Positions 24,434 through 35,626 of a DNA stretch of 64,000 nucleotides are shown one piece after another. The notes below the pieces were generated by a model, which was not told the origin of the DNA, searched no databases, and saw nothing but the letters and a program-made list of their open reading frames with translations. Each line of letters opens with the position of its first letter. Position 1 is the stretch's first letter. Source of the stretch: an uncultured Bacilli bacterium (lineage in GTDB: Bacteria > Bacillota_I > Bacilli_A > RF39 > UBA660); the NCBI GenBank assembly GCA_934141145.1, contig CAKPCA010000003.1:1-64000 (forward strand), in the 5' to 3' direction. The position numbers and the translations under genes were made by a program.

Positions 24434-25423
24434 ATGCTTACAGAAAGACAAAGTTCTATACTAAAAATTATAGTTGAAGAGTATATAAAAGTACCAAAGC
24501 CAGTTGGTTCAAAATCTATTTGTGATTCATTAAATGTATCTAGTGCGACAGTTAGAAATGAAATGGCTAACTTAGAAGATTTAGGATACTTAGAAAAAAC
24601 ACATGTATCATCAGGTAGAGTTCCATCTGAGAAAGGTTATAGATATTACGTTGATAACTTAATGAAGCCAAAAGAAATGAGTGGTGAAGATGTATTAAAA
24701 CTTCAAACAATATTCCAAAATAATTCATTAGTATTAAGTGATGCAATAATAAAAAGTTTAGAGATAATATCTGAAATGACTAATTATACAGCAGTTATAT
24801 TAAAGGATAATGCTTTAGAAAGTAAACTTAAAAAAGTTGAAGCAATCCCAATTGATGAAAATAATGTAACAGCTATTCTTGTAACAGATAAAGGACATGT
24901 TGAAAATAAAATAATTAATATAACAGGTTCTAATCTTGAAGAAGTAAATAAAACTGTTGAACTTATTAATAAACTTATTGTTGGTACCCCAATTGATGAA
25001 GTTACATCTAAACTTGAATTTGAAATTAAACCAATTATTAATCAATATGTAAAACATCATGAAATACTTTATAATGCGTTCTATAATGCATTTAATAATT
25101 TTAAAGATAGTGCAGATATGACTATGAGGGGTAAAAGTAATTTACTTGAACTTGATGAATTTTCATCTGATGCTAGAAAAATTAAAGATTTAGTTAATAA
25201 GTTTGATAATGACAATATTGTTTCTAAAATTAAAGAAGATGACTCTGGTATAAATGTGTACATAGGTAATGAAAACAACATAGATGATGATTTGACAGTA
25301 ATAAAGACAAAATATAATGTAAATGGTAGAGAGGGAACACTTGCAATTCTAGGACCTAAAAGAATGGAATATGATAGAGTTGTAAGTTTACTTGAATACT
25401 TAAAAGAAGAGATTGAAAAGTAA
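24434..25423 (+). CDS. hrcA: Heat-inducible transcription repressor HrcA
   Basis: Represses chaperone genes at CIRCE and is kept active by GroEL. 329 residues. N-terminal winged helix with RQSSILKIIVEEYIKVPKPVG and SSATVRNEMANLEDLGYLEKTH (recognition helix), then HVSSGRVPSEKGYRYYVD, all diagnostic. C-terminal GAF-like dimer domain ends EGTLAILGPKRMEYDRVVSLLEYL. AGAGGTGA sets the start at 24434. The operator upstream shows autoregulation. Confidence 0.95.
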   Translation: MLTERQSSILKIIVEEYIKVPKPVGSKSICDSLNVSSATVRNEMANLEDLGYLEKTHVSSGRVPSEKGYRYYVDNLMKPKEMSGEDVLKLQTIFQNNSLVLSDAIIKSLEIISEMTNYTAVILKDNALESKLKKVEAIPIDENNVTAILVTDKGHVENKIINITGSNLEEVNKTVELINKLIVGTPIDEVTSKLEFEIKPIINQYVKHHEILYNAFYNAFNNFKDSADMTMRGKSNLLELDEFSSDARKIKDLVNKFDNDNIVSKIKEDDSGINVYIGNENNIDDDLTVIKTKYNVNGREGTLAILGPKRMEYDRVVSLLEYLKEEIEK

Positions 25424-25435
25424 GGAGGTTTCTTT

Positions 25436-27807
<2,372 letters not shown>

Positions 27808-27820
27808 TAAACAGATATAG

Positions 27821-27843
27821 AAGTTCTAGCTTGCTAGAACTTT
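27821..27843 (+). terminator. Terminator after dnaK
   Basis: Nine-bp stem AAGTTCTAG/CTAGAACTT with CTTG loop (27821-27829, 27834-27842); T-tract is poor, so termination may be partial. Confidence 0.65.
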
Positions 27844-27871
27844 CTATTTTACTTTATATAAGGAGATAATA

Positions 27872-29659
27872 ATGAATAAATATGAAACAAGAAATGATGT
27901 ACCTTTAAAATACAAATGGGATTTAACAGATTTTTTTAAAGATGTAGAAGATTTTAATAAGACCTTTAATGAAGTGAAAGAAAAAATTAAATTTTTAGAT
28001 AATTATGTTGGATGTACTAAAAATTCAGATAAATTACTTGAGTTTTTAGAATTTGATATGAGTTTAGCCTCAAAAATTATAAATTTAGATATTTATTCAA
28101 TGATAATGAATGATCAAGATTTAAATGATCCATTAGGCGTTGAACTTGTTGGTAGAATTAATACATTAAGATCAGAATATTATACGAAGTCAAGTTTTTT
28201 TAATCCAGAGTTACTAAGTTTAAGTGAAAATGAATATAATGATTTATTTAAAAATGAAAAATTACTAAAATATAAAAGTATGTTAGATGATACATATAGA
28301 TACAAGAACCATGTTTTAAATAAAAGAGAAGAAGAATTATGCTCAAGATTAACAAGTACCTCAAATAGCTATAGTCAAATGTCATCAACTTTATTAAATA
28401 GTTGCAATGATTATGGTAGTGTAACTATGATAGATGGAAGTGTAGAAAAATTAATGACTACAAACTATAGAAGAATAGTAAAGAAACTTCCAAGAAATAA
28501 GAGAAAAGAAGTTTATGAACAATTTAATGAGGTAAAGGATAGGTATGCAAATATTAGTGCAGGATTATTAGATGATTATGTAAAAACTAATGTGGCTCTT
28601 TCAAAAATTCATAAATATGATTCAACATGGGATGAAAATTTATTTGATTTAGAATTATCTAATAAAGTGTTTGAATCGTTAATAGATTCAGCACTTGAAA
28701 CTAAAGATATACTAAAAAAGTATTATGATTTGAGAAGCAAAGTTTTAAAAATAGACAAATGTGCTCCTTGGGATGCGCCAATTGAACTATATGAAACAAA
28801 TAAAGAATATACTATAGAAGAAGCATGTGATTTAGTTTTAAAAGCATTAAAACCACTTGGAGAAGATTACGTAAATCATTTTAAACATGTAATAGAAGAT
28901 AGATGTGTTGATTTTTGTCAATATAAAGGAAAATGTAATGGTGGATATAATGTTTCATCTCCTAATATAAAAAATTCTAAAATATTAATGAGTTTTAATT
29001 ATGATTTACAATCAGTATCAATATTTGCACATGAGTCAGGGCATCACGTTCATCATCAATACTTATATGAGAATAATATTGAAGAGTATAGAGATGTCCC
29101 TAATATAATATCAGAAGTTGCATCGTTGACTAATGAATTTTTACTATCAAATTATTTAATTAGTAATGGAAGCAATGAAGAGGCTTTATCTGGATTATCT
29201 AACATTTTAGGTACATTTGAAAATAATTTTTATGGTGGTATCCAGGAAGGTAATTTAGAGCAAGAATTCTATAGATATGTTGAAGATGGTGGAACACTTA
29301 CAAAAGATTATTTATATGATTTATGTGAAAAAAGCTTACTTAAATTTTATCCAAATGAAATACAAAGTAATTATGAAAAAGGTGCATGGATTACAAGAAG
29401 TCATTATTATACGTTTTATTATTTATTTAGTTATTCAATATGTGTATCAGTTGCGTCATATGTTTCTAAAGAAATATTATCTGGTAATAAAGAAATGCTT
29501 AATAAATATATTAATTTCTTAAAAACCGGTAATGAATATAGTGTTAAAGATATATATAATGTATTAGGTATTGATTTAGAAGATAAAAAAGTTTATTTAA
29601 ATGCAATTGATAATTTTAGTTCATTAATTGATAAGTTTGATGAACTTTATAGTAAATAA
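27872..29659 (+). CDS. pepF: Oligoendopeptidase F (M3 family)
   Basis: Cytoplasmic zinc metallopeptidase that cuts short peptides. 595 residues, normal length. Zinc motif FAHESGHHVHHQY (HExxH form HESGH, about residue 389) with downstream Glu in NIISEVASLTNEFLL. N-terminal start YKWDLTDFFKD is typical for PepF. Lies between dnaK and dnaJ, an unusual insertion in the chaperone operon; read-through from dnaK could place it partly under heat-shock control. AAGGAGAT ribosome site. Confidence 0.93.
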   Translation: MNKYETRNDVPLKYKWDLTDFFKDVEDFNKTFNEVKEKIKFLDNYVGCTKNSDKLLEFLEFDMSLASKIINLDIYSMIMNDQDLNDPLGVELVGRINTLRSEYYTKSSFFNPELLSLSENEYNDLFKNEKLLKYKSMLDDTYRYKNHVLNKREEELCSRLTSTSNSYSQMSSTLLNSCNDYGSVTMIDGSVEKLMTTNYRRIVKKLPRNKRKEVYEQFNEVKDRYANISAGLLDDYVKTNVALSKIHKYDSTWDENLFDLELSNKVFESLIDSALETKDILKKYYDLRSKVLKIDKCAPWDAPIELYETNKEYTIEEACDLVLKALKPLGEDYVNHFKHVIEDRCVDFCQYKGKCNGGYNVSSPNIKNSKILMSFNYDLQSVSIFAHESGHHVHHQYLYENNIEEYRDVPNIISEVASLTNEFLLSNYLISNGSNEEALSGLSNILGTFENNFYGGIQEGNLEQEFYRYVEDGGTLTKDYLYDLCEKSLLKFYPNEIQSNYEKGAWITRSHYYTFYYLFSYSICVSVASYVSKEILSGNKEMLNKYINFLKTGNEYSVKDIYNVLGIDLEDKKVYLNAIDNFSSLIDKFDELYSK

Positions 29660-29676
29660 AAAAGAGGTGAAGTAAA

Positions 29677-30825
29677 TTGGCAAAAAGAGATTATTATGAA
29701 GTATTAGGAGTATCTAAAACTGCAACTGATAAAGAAATAAAAAGTGCTTTTAGACGTTTAGCAAAAGAATACCATCCTGACTTAAATAAAGCACCAGATG
29801 CTGCTGAAAAATTTAAAGAAGTACAAGAAGCATATGAAGTATTATCTGATGAAAATAAACGAAAGATGTATGATCAATATGGTCATTCTGCATTTGATCA
29901 AAATGGTAATACTGGATATGGTGGAGGATTTAATGGTGGATTCTCATCTTCATCATTTGGTTTTGATGATATAGATTTATCTGATATATTATCTGGTGTA
30001 TTTGGTCAAGGATTTGGTTTTTCTGGTAGTTCCAGAAGTAAAGGCAAAACATCACCAAGAAAAGGTAATGATTCATTATATAAAATGAACATATCATTTA
30101 TGGAAGCAGTTTATGGATGTAAAAAAGATTTAACCCTTGATGTATATGAAACTTGTGAACATTGTAAAGGTAAAGGTGGTTTTGGAGAAAAAACATGTAG
30201 TACTTGTCATGGATCTGGAACTGTAACAGAAACACAAAATACATTATTTGGATCATTTATGTCTAAGACTACTTGTCATGAATGTTCTGGTACTGGTAAA
30301 ACATTTGATAGTGTTTGCTCAGAATGTAAAGGTAATGGTAGAGTAAAAAAGAGAAAAACTATTACTATTACAGTACCTGCTGGTATTGATACAGGAAACC
30401 AAATAAGAATAAAAGAAAAAGGTGAAGCTGGAATAAATGGTGGACCAAACGGAGATGTATATGTAGAATTCAATGTAGAAGAACATCAAATATTTAAAAG
30501 AGAAGGCAATGATGTTTATATGGAACTTCCTATAAATATTGTAGAAGCAACACTTGGATGTAAGAAAGAAGTGCCTTTAATGAATGAAACTATTATACTT
30601 AATATTCCAGAAGGAACTCAAAATGGTAATAAACACAAAATAAAAGGAAAAGGTGTACCATATATTAATTCAAATAAAGTAGGAGACTTATATGTAGTAA
30701 TAAAGGTAGTTATTCCTACTAAATTAGATAGAAAACAAAAAGAACTATTTACAGAGTTATCTAAAACAAATTTAGATGATACTAATGATTTTATAAATAA
30801 ATTTAAAAGATTTTTTAGAAGATAA
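29677..30825 (+). CDS. dnaJ: Chaperone DnaJ
   Basis: Co-chaperone of DnaK. 382 residues, TTG start with GAGGTGA. J-domain 1-70 with HPD in EYHPDLNK; Gly/Phe-rich linker (about 75-125); four CxxCxGxG zinc repeats ([32 protein letters not shown]); C-terminal substrate-binding domains. Complete type I DnaJ. The stop codon lies inside the following terminator hairpin. Confidence 0.97.
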   Translation: MAKRDYYEVLGVSKTATDKEIKSAFRRLAKEYHPDLNKAPDAAEKFKEVQEAYEVLSDENKRKMYDQYGHSAFDQNGNTGYGGGFNGGFSSSSFGFDDIDLSDILSGVFGQGFGFSGSSRSKGKTSPRKGNDSLYKMNISFMEAVYGCKKDLTLDVYETCEHCKGKGGFGEKTCSTCHGSGTVTETQNTLFGSFMSKTTCHECSGTGKTFDSVCSECKGNGRVKKRKTITITVPAGIDTGNQIRIKEKGEAGINGGPNGDVYVEFNVEEHQIFKREGNDVYMELPINIVEATLGCKKEVPLMNETIILNIPEGTQNGNKHKIKGKGVPYINSNKVGDLYVVIKVVIPTKLDRKQKELFTELSKTNLDDTNDFINKFKRFFRR

Positions 30826-30847
30826 ATTTTAATATTTATCTTTTTTT
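30819..30847 (+). terminator. Terminator after dnaJ
   Basis: Nine-bp stem (30819-30827 with 30834-30842) overlapping the stop codon, T7 run. Confidence 0.75.
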
Positions 30848-30854
30848 CTAATTG

Positions 30855-30863
30855 TGGTATAAT
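30855..30863 (+). promoter_or_regulatory. Extended -10 promoter (TGGTATAAT)
   Basis: TG-n-TATAAT eight bases after the dnaJ terminator T run; drives the helical-repeat gene at 30913. Confidence 0.6.
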
Positions 30864-30912
30864 CATAACTGCGCTCTTAAAAAAGTACATATAATTAAAA
30901 GAAGGTGAAAAT

Positions 30913-31836
30913 ATGGTTAAAACTATAGACGAAAAGGCAAGAAAGAAAAAAATTAGAAATTTAATAAAAGTAAAAAGTTCTGAAGAAATTTATATGTTTT
31001 TAAATAACAACAAGGATTTAGAAGAAAGTGATATTACAAGATTAATTAATGTATTATGCATGCAAAAAGATATGTATTATATATGTAAAACATGTAAAAT
31101 AATTACAATTAATGGGAATAATTTATCTAACTTAATAGATATAGTAATAGAAGCAAAAAATGTTCCTTATATAAAAGAATTATTAACAACCATGCAAAAT
31201 AGAAATTATTCAATAAATAAAATCTGCTTTTTAAAAGATCCGCACTTAATATATGAAATACTATCATATTCCTCAAGTTTTATAGGCAAGGAAAATGTTA
31301 ATAAATTGATTAATAAATTATGTGAAATGAAAGAATATAGATATATAGTAAAAACTGGTTCAATAGAAAAATTATCTTCTCAAAATGTTACTAAATTAGC
31401 AGATACTTTAATAGCATCAGGTAAAATATTAGAATTAGTAGGATTTACAAGTGTATGTAACTTATTGTCGGAAGATAAATTTAATGAAATTATAAATATA
31501 GTAATGAAATCAAATCATATACCATCTATGTATACTTTAGCAAAGATATATTATGATAGGTATAATAAAATAAATAGAAAGTTAGTAACACAAATTTTAA
31601 ATTCAAAAGAAATGAAATATATTTGTTTAGTCGCTCTTTATATAGATAATAAACTAATATACAAATTATTTAATAATGTTAATAGTATGTATCAATATAT
31701 GTGTGGTAGTGGTTATTATGGAACATTAGAACTAAAAGATATAACTTATATAATATATGGTGAAAGTTATATAAATGGTAGTATAGAATCAGAAAAACAA
31801 AGATTATTACATGTGGTTGACAAAATCTCATATTAA
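30913..31836 (+). CDS. Helical-repeat protein, family A (unknown function)
   Basis: 307 residues, not recognised. Built of degenerate helical repeats of ~35-40 residues with the theme N-x-x-x-L-x-x-x-L-x-x-x-x-x-x-x-Y-I (ENVNKLINKLCEMKEYRYIV; SQNVTKLADTLIASGKILEL; LSNLIDIVIEAKNVPYIKEL). The C-terminal cap LVTQILNSKEMKYICLVALY matches the end of the protein encoded at 35627 (ELIDKIIVSRQMKYICLIIA), so the two are paralogues 4 kb apart. No signal or membrane segment. Such alpha-solenoids usually bind proteins or RNA. AAGGTGA ribosome site. Lies inside the heat-shock region after dnaJ. Confidence 0.65.
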   Translation: MVKTIDEKARKKKIRNLIKVKSSEEIYMFLNNNKDLEESDITRLINVLCMQKDMYYICKTCKIITINGNNLSNLIDIVIEAKNVPYIKELLTTMQNRNYSINKICFLKDPHLIYEILSYSSSFIGKENVNKLINKLCEMKEYRYIVKTGSIEKLSSQNVTKLADTLIASGKILELVGFTSVCNLLSEDKFNEIINIVMKSNHIPSMYTLAKIYYDRYNKINRKLVTQILNSKEMKYICLVALYIDNKLIYKLFNNVNSMYQYMCGSGYYGTLELKDITYIIYGESYINGSIESEKQRLLHVVDKISY

Positions 31837-31851
31837 TAACCTTTTTTTTAT

Positions 31852-31880
31852 TTGACAAAACTTCTTGTTTCTGTTAATCT
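31852..31880 (+). promoter_or_regulatory. Possible promoter of HD-GYP-like gene
   Basis: TTGACA (31852-31857) with 17-base spacer to a weak TAATCT (31875-31880). Confidence 0.4.
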
Positions 31881-31902
31881 TGATAATAGGAGATGTTAGA
31901 AT

Positions 31903-33045
31903 ATGGAAATAAAAACAAAAGAAAAATTAGAAATAGGAGATGTACTTGCAAAACCAATATATAATGCTATGGGTGTTGCTCTTCTTCCTGCTGGTGCAGT
32001 TTTAACAGAAAAAACAATTTCTAGACTTCAATCAGAATATAGTGGCTATACAATGCAATATTTTTATGTAGAGACACCTGGTACTGAAAATATAATTATA
32101 GAGGACAAAATAAGTGATCAAGTAAGAATAGAAACATCAAAAGCAGTAAGAAATAAAGAAATAAGGGAAATAATTAAATATTCTAAGATAATTACACACC
32201 AAATAATTAATTATAATATTCATGATGCGGATTATTATGATACAAGAAGTATGTTTGATTATGTTAGCAAGCATGCAGTAAATGTTGCTGTTGTATCTTG
32301 CATTATTGCAAAAGATATGGGATATAGTGATAAAGAGTTAGAAGAAGTTACACTAGCAGGATTACTTCATGATTTTGCTAAAAGTAATGAAGCAGATTCA
32401 TCAATAGAAAAATTATATACTGAAAGATTAAAATGCAAAAAAGAAGAAATACTTCCTTATTTAACAGTGGATTTATTACGAGATACAGATTTTGTAAAAA
32501 CTGGAGAAATACCGATGAGTGTACTATGTAGTATTTTATGTCATCATGAACATCAAAATGGATGTGGTTATTATAAAATGTCAGGTAATACTATTAGAAA
32601 TTATAAGTATGCATCTATATTACATGTTGCGGATATTTATGATACACTTTCAAATAATGATATTAATGCTATAAATAGTGACTTACCAGAAAATACTTTG
32701 TTTTTATTTCAGAAAAGTGGAGGCATAACACCAAAAAATATATTAACATATTTTATGAGAGATTATGGCTCTTCTTCAGAGGCACAAAGATTATTTGATC
32801 AAGATGTAGTAAAACATTTTCTAAATTGTGTATCTGTATATTCTAAAGGACGAAGAGTAGTATTATCAAATGGTGATATAGCTGTTGTTAATAGAAATTT
32901 CTTAGGTCATGTAGATAGACCAGAAGTAGTGGTAATAGAGGGAACGTTGAAAGGTAGAGTAATAAATTTAACTGAAGACAAAAATTATTTAAATTTATCA
33001 GTAATAGATTATGAACATGAAGATGACAATAAATTAAAAATGTAG
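31903..33045 (+). CDS. HD-GYP-like phosphohydrolase, degenerate GYP motif
   Basis: 380 residues. N-terminal domain with GDVLAKPIYNAMGVALLPAG (about 12-31), the usual entry of HD-GYP proteins. HD domain with metal ligands VSKHAVNVA (His about 124) and LLHDFAK (HD about 156-157). The signature HHExxDGxGYP is altered to HHEHQNGCGYY (about 214-224): Asp to Asn and Pro to Tyr, so cyclic-di-GMP hydrolysis is not assured. The C-terminal ~70 residues form a small PilZ-free beta domain (GRRVVLSNGDIAVVNRNF) as in DUF3391-type relatives. Cytoplasmic. Convergent with the AAA+ gene, sharing a two-way terminator. Confidence 0.82.
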   Translation: MEIKTKEKLEIGDVLAKPIYNAMGVALLPAGAVLTEKTISRLQSEYSGYTMQYFYVETPGTENIIIEDKISDQVRIETSKAVRNKEIREIIKYSKIITHQIINYNIHDADYYDTRSMFDYVSKHAVNVAVVSCIIAKDMGYSDKELEEVTLAGLLHDFAKSNEADSSIEKLYTERLKCKKEEILPYLTVDLLRDTDFVKTGEIPMSVLCSILCHHEHQNGCGYYKMSGNTIRNYKYASILHVADIYDTLSNNDINAINSDLPENTLFLFQKSGGITPKNILTYFMRDYGSSSEAQRLFDQDVVKHFLNCVSVYSKGRRVVLSNGDIAVVNRNFLGHVDRPEVVVIEGTLKGRVINLTEDKNYLNLSVIDYEHEDDNKLKM

Positions 33046-33064
33046 AAATTAATTAATTTCTACA
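33041..33064. terminator. Bidirectional terminator
   Basis: Perfect 10-bp palindrome arms (33041-33050, 33055-33064), AATT loop, A run before and T run after; it serves the + strand HD-GYP-like gene and the - strand AAA+ gene and overlaps both stop codons. Confidence 0.8.
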
Positions 33065-34002
33065 TTTTCTTTTTCCAAATAATCTTTAAATATTCTTTTA
33101 AATTCAACAAGTTCCTTTTTTACTACATCATCATATACACTATTACAATTAACAATAGCTTCATATATATGCTTAAATGTTACATATTCAGAATTTTCAA
33201 ATCTAGCATATGTGAAACATTTAGAAAGGAGTGCAAGTGCAACATCTGGATACCTAGAACCATTTTCATAGACTCTTTTATATTCACTAGTCATATTAAC
33301 TAAAAATTTACATACTTGTTCAAGTAAATAATTAGTATAAGGCCAAGTAACACCAGTTGCTTTTTCTATCTTTTTTAAAGTTCCCATTAGTATTTTAACA
33401 GTAGTTTCTTGATCAGGTTCTTCTACTTCTATTTTTTCAAAACGTCTTAAAAATGCTTTATCTTTTAGAAGAAACTGCTCAAATTCTGCAGTAGTAGTTG
33501 CACCAATTACTTTTATGTCACCTCTATCAAGTCCAGGTTTTAACATATTTAGAAAGTCAACTTCACCATTTCTAGAAGCAGTTACTAAAGTATGTATTTC
33601 ATCTATAAATAGTATTATATCTTTTTTCCCCATTATTTCATTAATTAATAATTGTAATTTTGATACTTCATTTCCATCATCGTTATAATTTCCAAGTAAT
33701 GATGATGTGTTTATTTTATATATTTTAGAATTTAATAGAGCATTTGGAACTTCTTTTCTTTGAATTCTATAACTAAGACCTTCAACAATAGATGTTTTAC
33801 CAATACCTGCTTTACCTGTTAAAACAACAGATTTTTCAGGACTAAGTAATATTAAAATCATCTTTTTTATTTCTTCATCTCTTGCAATTGCAGGATTAGT
33901 AACATACGTTTTACTAGTTAATTCTTCCGCATATGTTTTAAGTACACTAAATTTATTAGTTTCATTATTATTTGGATTATATCTAATCATATCTTCATCC
34001 AT
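33049..34002 (-). CDS. Lone Clp-type AAA+ ATPase domain protein
   Basis: 317 residues, one AAA+ module close to the first (D1) domain of ClpA/ClpB/ClpC: AIARDEEIKKMILILL, Walker A LTGKAGIGKTSIVEGLSYRI (about 61-80), pore loop region around LLGNYND in place of the usual aromatic loop, Walker B IILFIDEIHTLV, sensor VIGATTTAEFEQFLLKDKAFLRRFEKI. No Clp N-domain, no middle domain, no second ATPase, and no ClpP loop. It may be an adaptor-like remodeller or a degenerate Clp. AAGGTGTGAT before the ATG. One of the few - strand genes here. Confidence 0.78.
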   Translation of the reverse strand: MDEDMIRYNPNNNETNKFSVLKTYAEELTSKTYVTNPAIARDEEIKKMILILLSPEKSVVLTGKAGIGKTSIVEGLSYRIQRKEVPNALLNSKIYKINTSSLLGNYNDDGNEVSKLQLLINEIMGKKDIILFIDEIHTLVTASRNGEVDFLNMLKPGLDRGDIKVIGATTTAEFEQFLLKDKAFLRRFEKIEVEEPDQETTVKILMGTLKKIEKATGVTWPYTNYLLEQVCKFLVNMTSEYKRVYENGSRYPDVALALLSKCFTYARFENSEYVTFKHIYEAIVNCNSVYDDVVKKELVEFKRIFKDYLEKENVEIN

Positions 34003-34027
34003 TTTTTATCACACCTTTACAATAATT

Positions 34028-34036
34028 AGTATATCA
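34028..34036 (-). promoter_or_regulatory. Extended -10 promoter of AAA+ gene (TGATATACT)
   Basis: On the - strand, TG-n-TATACT, 26 bases before the start codon. Confidence 0.55.
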
Positions 34037-34097
34037 AAAAAATATATATTTTACTAGTAAACTAATTATAAAAAATATAAAATGTTCGTAAAATAGA

Positions 34098-34126
34098 TTG
34101 TTTTATTATTGATATTATTTTATAAT
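34098..34126 (+). promoter_or_regulatory. Promoter of rsmE
   Basis: TTGTTT (34098-34103), 17-base spacer, TATAAT (34121-34126). It covers the upstream in-frame ATG at 34125, so rsmE must start at 34143. Confidence 0.6.
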
Positions 34127-34142
34127 GAATAAGGTGAGTAAA

Positions 34143-34850
34143 ATGCAAAGATATTTCGCAGTTAATAAAGATTTAAAACTTAGTAGTCAAGATATTTTTC
34201 ATATTTATAAGGTAATGAGAATGAAAATAAATGATATTATTGAAATTGCATATGATAAAAAAGTATACCTTTGTAAACTTACTAACATATCAAAAGATGA
34301 AGTAAACTACGAAATATTAGAAGAAAAAATAGAAAATAATGAACTTGAAACAAAAATAACAATCGCATTTTCTTTAGTTAATGAGACAAAAATAGATTTT
34401 ATTTTACAAAAGTGTACAGAACTTGGTGCATATGATTTTATTCCATTAAATTTAGAGAGATGCAAAGTAAAAATAGATAAAAAAGAAGATAAAAAAATAA
34501 GTAGATGGAACTTAATTACAAAAGAAGCATCAGAGCAATCATATAGAAATATATGTCCTAAAGTCCATAATATAATGAGTATTAAAGAATTAGTAAAATT
34601 AGATTATGATTTAAAAATTTTTTGTTCAACAAAAGAAAAAGAAAAAACTATCAAAAATGTATTACAAAATAATTTAAATTGTGATAGAATTATTATAGTC
34701 GTAGGACCGGAAGGCGGAATAAGCAAGAAGGAAGAAGACTTTTTAATTTCTAATAATTTTAATGGGATAACTTTTGGTAACACTATACTTAGAACTGAAA
34801 CTGCGCCCATATTTGCAGTAAGTGCTATAAAATACGAATTAATGAGGTGA
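34143..34850 (+). CDS. rsmE: 16S rRNA m3U1498 methyltransferase RsmE
   Basis: SPOUT-class methyltransferase acting on 16S rRNA U1498. 235 residues. N-terminal PUA-like domain (MQRYFAVNKD, HIYKVMRMKINDIIEIAYD); C-terminal knot with TKIDFILQKCTELGAYDFIPL, EASEQSYRNICPKVH, IIVVGPEGGISKKEEDFL and FGNTILRTETAPI. In Bacillus it follows dnaJ-prmA; here prmA is absent and three genes intervene. AAGGTGAG sets the start. Overlaps the next gene's ribosome site (stop inside GAGGTGA). Confidence 0.94.
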   Translation: MQRYFAVNKDLKLSSQDIFHIYKVMRMKINDIIEIAYDKKVYLCKLTNISKDEVNYEILEEKIENNELETKITIAFSLVNETKIDFILQKCTELGAYDFIPLNLERCKVKIDKKEDKKISRWNLITKEASEQSYRNICPKVHNIMSIKELVKLDYDLKIFCSTKEKEKTIKNVLQNNLNCDRIIIVVGPEGGISKKEEDFLISNNFNGITFGNTILRTETAPIFAVSAIKYELMR

Positions 34851-34855
34851 AGTAT

Positions 34856-35557
34856 ATGGAAATGTTAAATAGGATTTTATATAAATATTCAAATATGGAT
34901 GGCAGTAGTCAAATACTGATATTTTTAATAGTTTTGGTTTTCTTAATGCTTATTAGCATAGTTGTTATAAATATAATTACTAGAAAGAAAAAAGGTAATA
35001 ACGATATAATTAGTAATAAAAAAATTGTTAAATTAAGCTCAGAACTTGATTTACCTTTTAAAGATACAGAAGAAGTAATAGAAAAAATAGAGACAAAAGA
35101 AGAACCAATTGAAGAAATAAAAGATGAAGAAGTAGTAGAAGTAAGAGTTGGTAATACATCTCTTGATGAAATAACTGATTTAATTGAGAATACATTAGAA
35201 CAAAAACCAATAGATTTAACTAAATTTGAAGAAGATCAAGAAGAAAATGCAATAATTAGTTATGATGAACTTGTAAAAAGAGCAGGTGCTAAAAAAATAA
35301 TATATAAATGCGAAGATGTTAAACCTAAAGAAGAAATTGTAAAACAAGAAGAACCAAAAGAAAAAACAAAATTTAAAGCATCAAGAGTAATATCCCCTAT
35401 ATATGGAGTTCAAAAAGAAGAAGCAGAAGAGAAAGATGAAGTAATGGAATCTTTCATAGAACTTGAAAAAGCTAAAGAAGAAAATAAGGAAGATATAGAG
35501 ACATTATCTGATATGGAATTTTTAGGTTCTTTAAAAAAATTTAGAAGTGAGCTATAG
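34856..35557 (+). CDS. Single-pass membrane protein with long acidic cytoplasmic tail
   Basis: 233 residues, not recognised. One membrane segment at about 20-42 (ILIFLIVLVFLMLISIVVIN) followed by a basic stop-transfer RKKK, so the long Glu/Lys-rich C-terminal region (about 50-233) is cytoplasmic. A conserved-looking block ISYDELVKRAGAKKIIYK and a terminal ESFIELEKAKEEN coiled coil are seen, and the end DMEFLGSLKKFRSEL could be a partner-binding peptide. Coupled to rsmE; start at 34856 with GAGGTGA. Possibly a scaffold, by analogy only. Confidence 0.6.
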   Translation: MEMLNRILYKYSNMDGSSQILIFLIVLVFLMLISIVVINIITRKKKGNNDIISNKKIVKLSSELDLPFKDTEEVIEKIETKEEPIEEIKDEEVVEVRVGNTSLDEITDLIENTLEQKPIDLTKFEEDQEENAIISYDELVKRAGAKKIIYKCEDVKPKEEIVKQEEPKEKTKFKASRVISPIYGVQKEEAEEKDEVMESFIELEKAKEENKEDIETLSDMEFLGSLKKFRSEL

Positions 35558-35580
35558 TCAATGATAATTCATTGACTTTT
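35556..35580 (+). terminator. Terminator
   Basis: Stem AGTCAATGA/TCATTGACT (35556-35564, 35569-35577), TAAT loop, short T run. Confidence 0.75.
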
Positions 35581-35626
35581 ATTATTAATTATTATAAAAT
35601 ATATAAGCAAAAAGGAAGCGATATAT

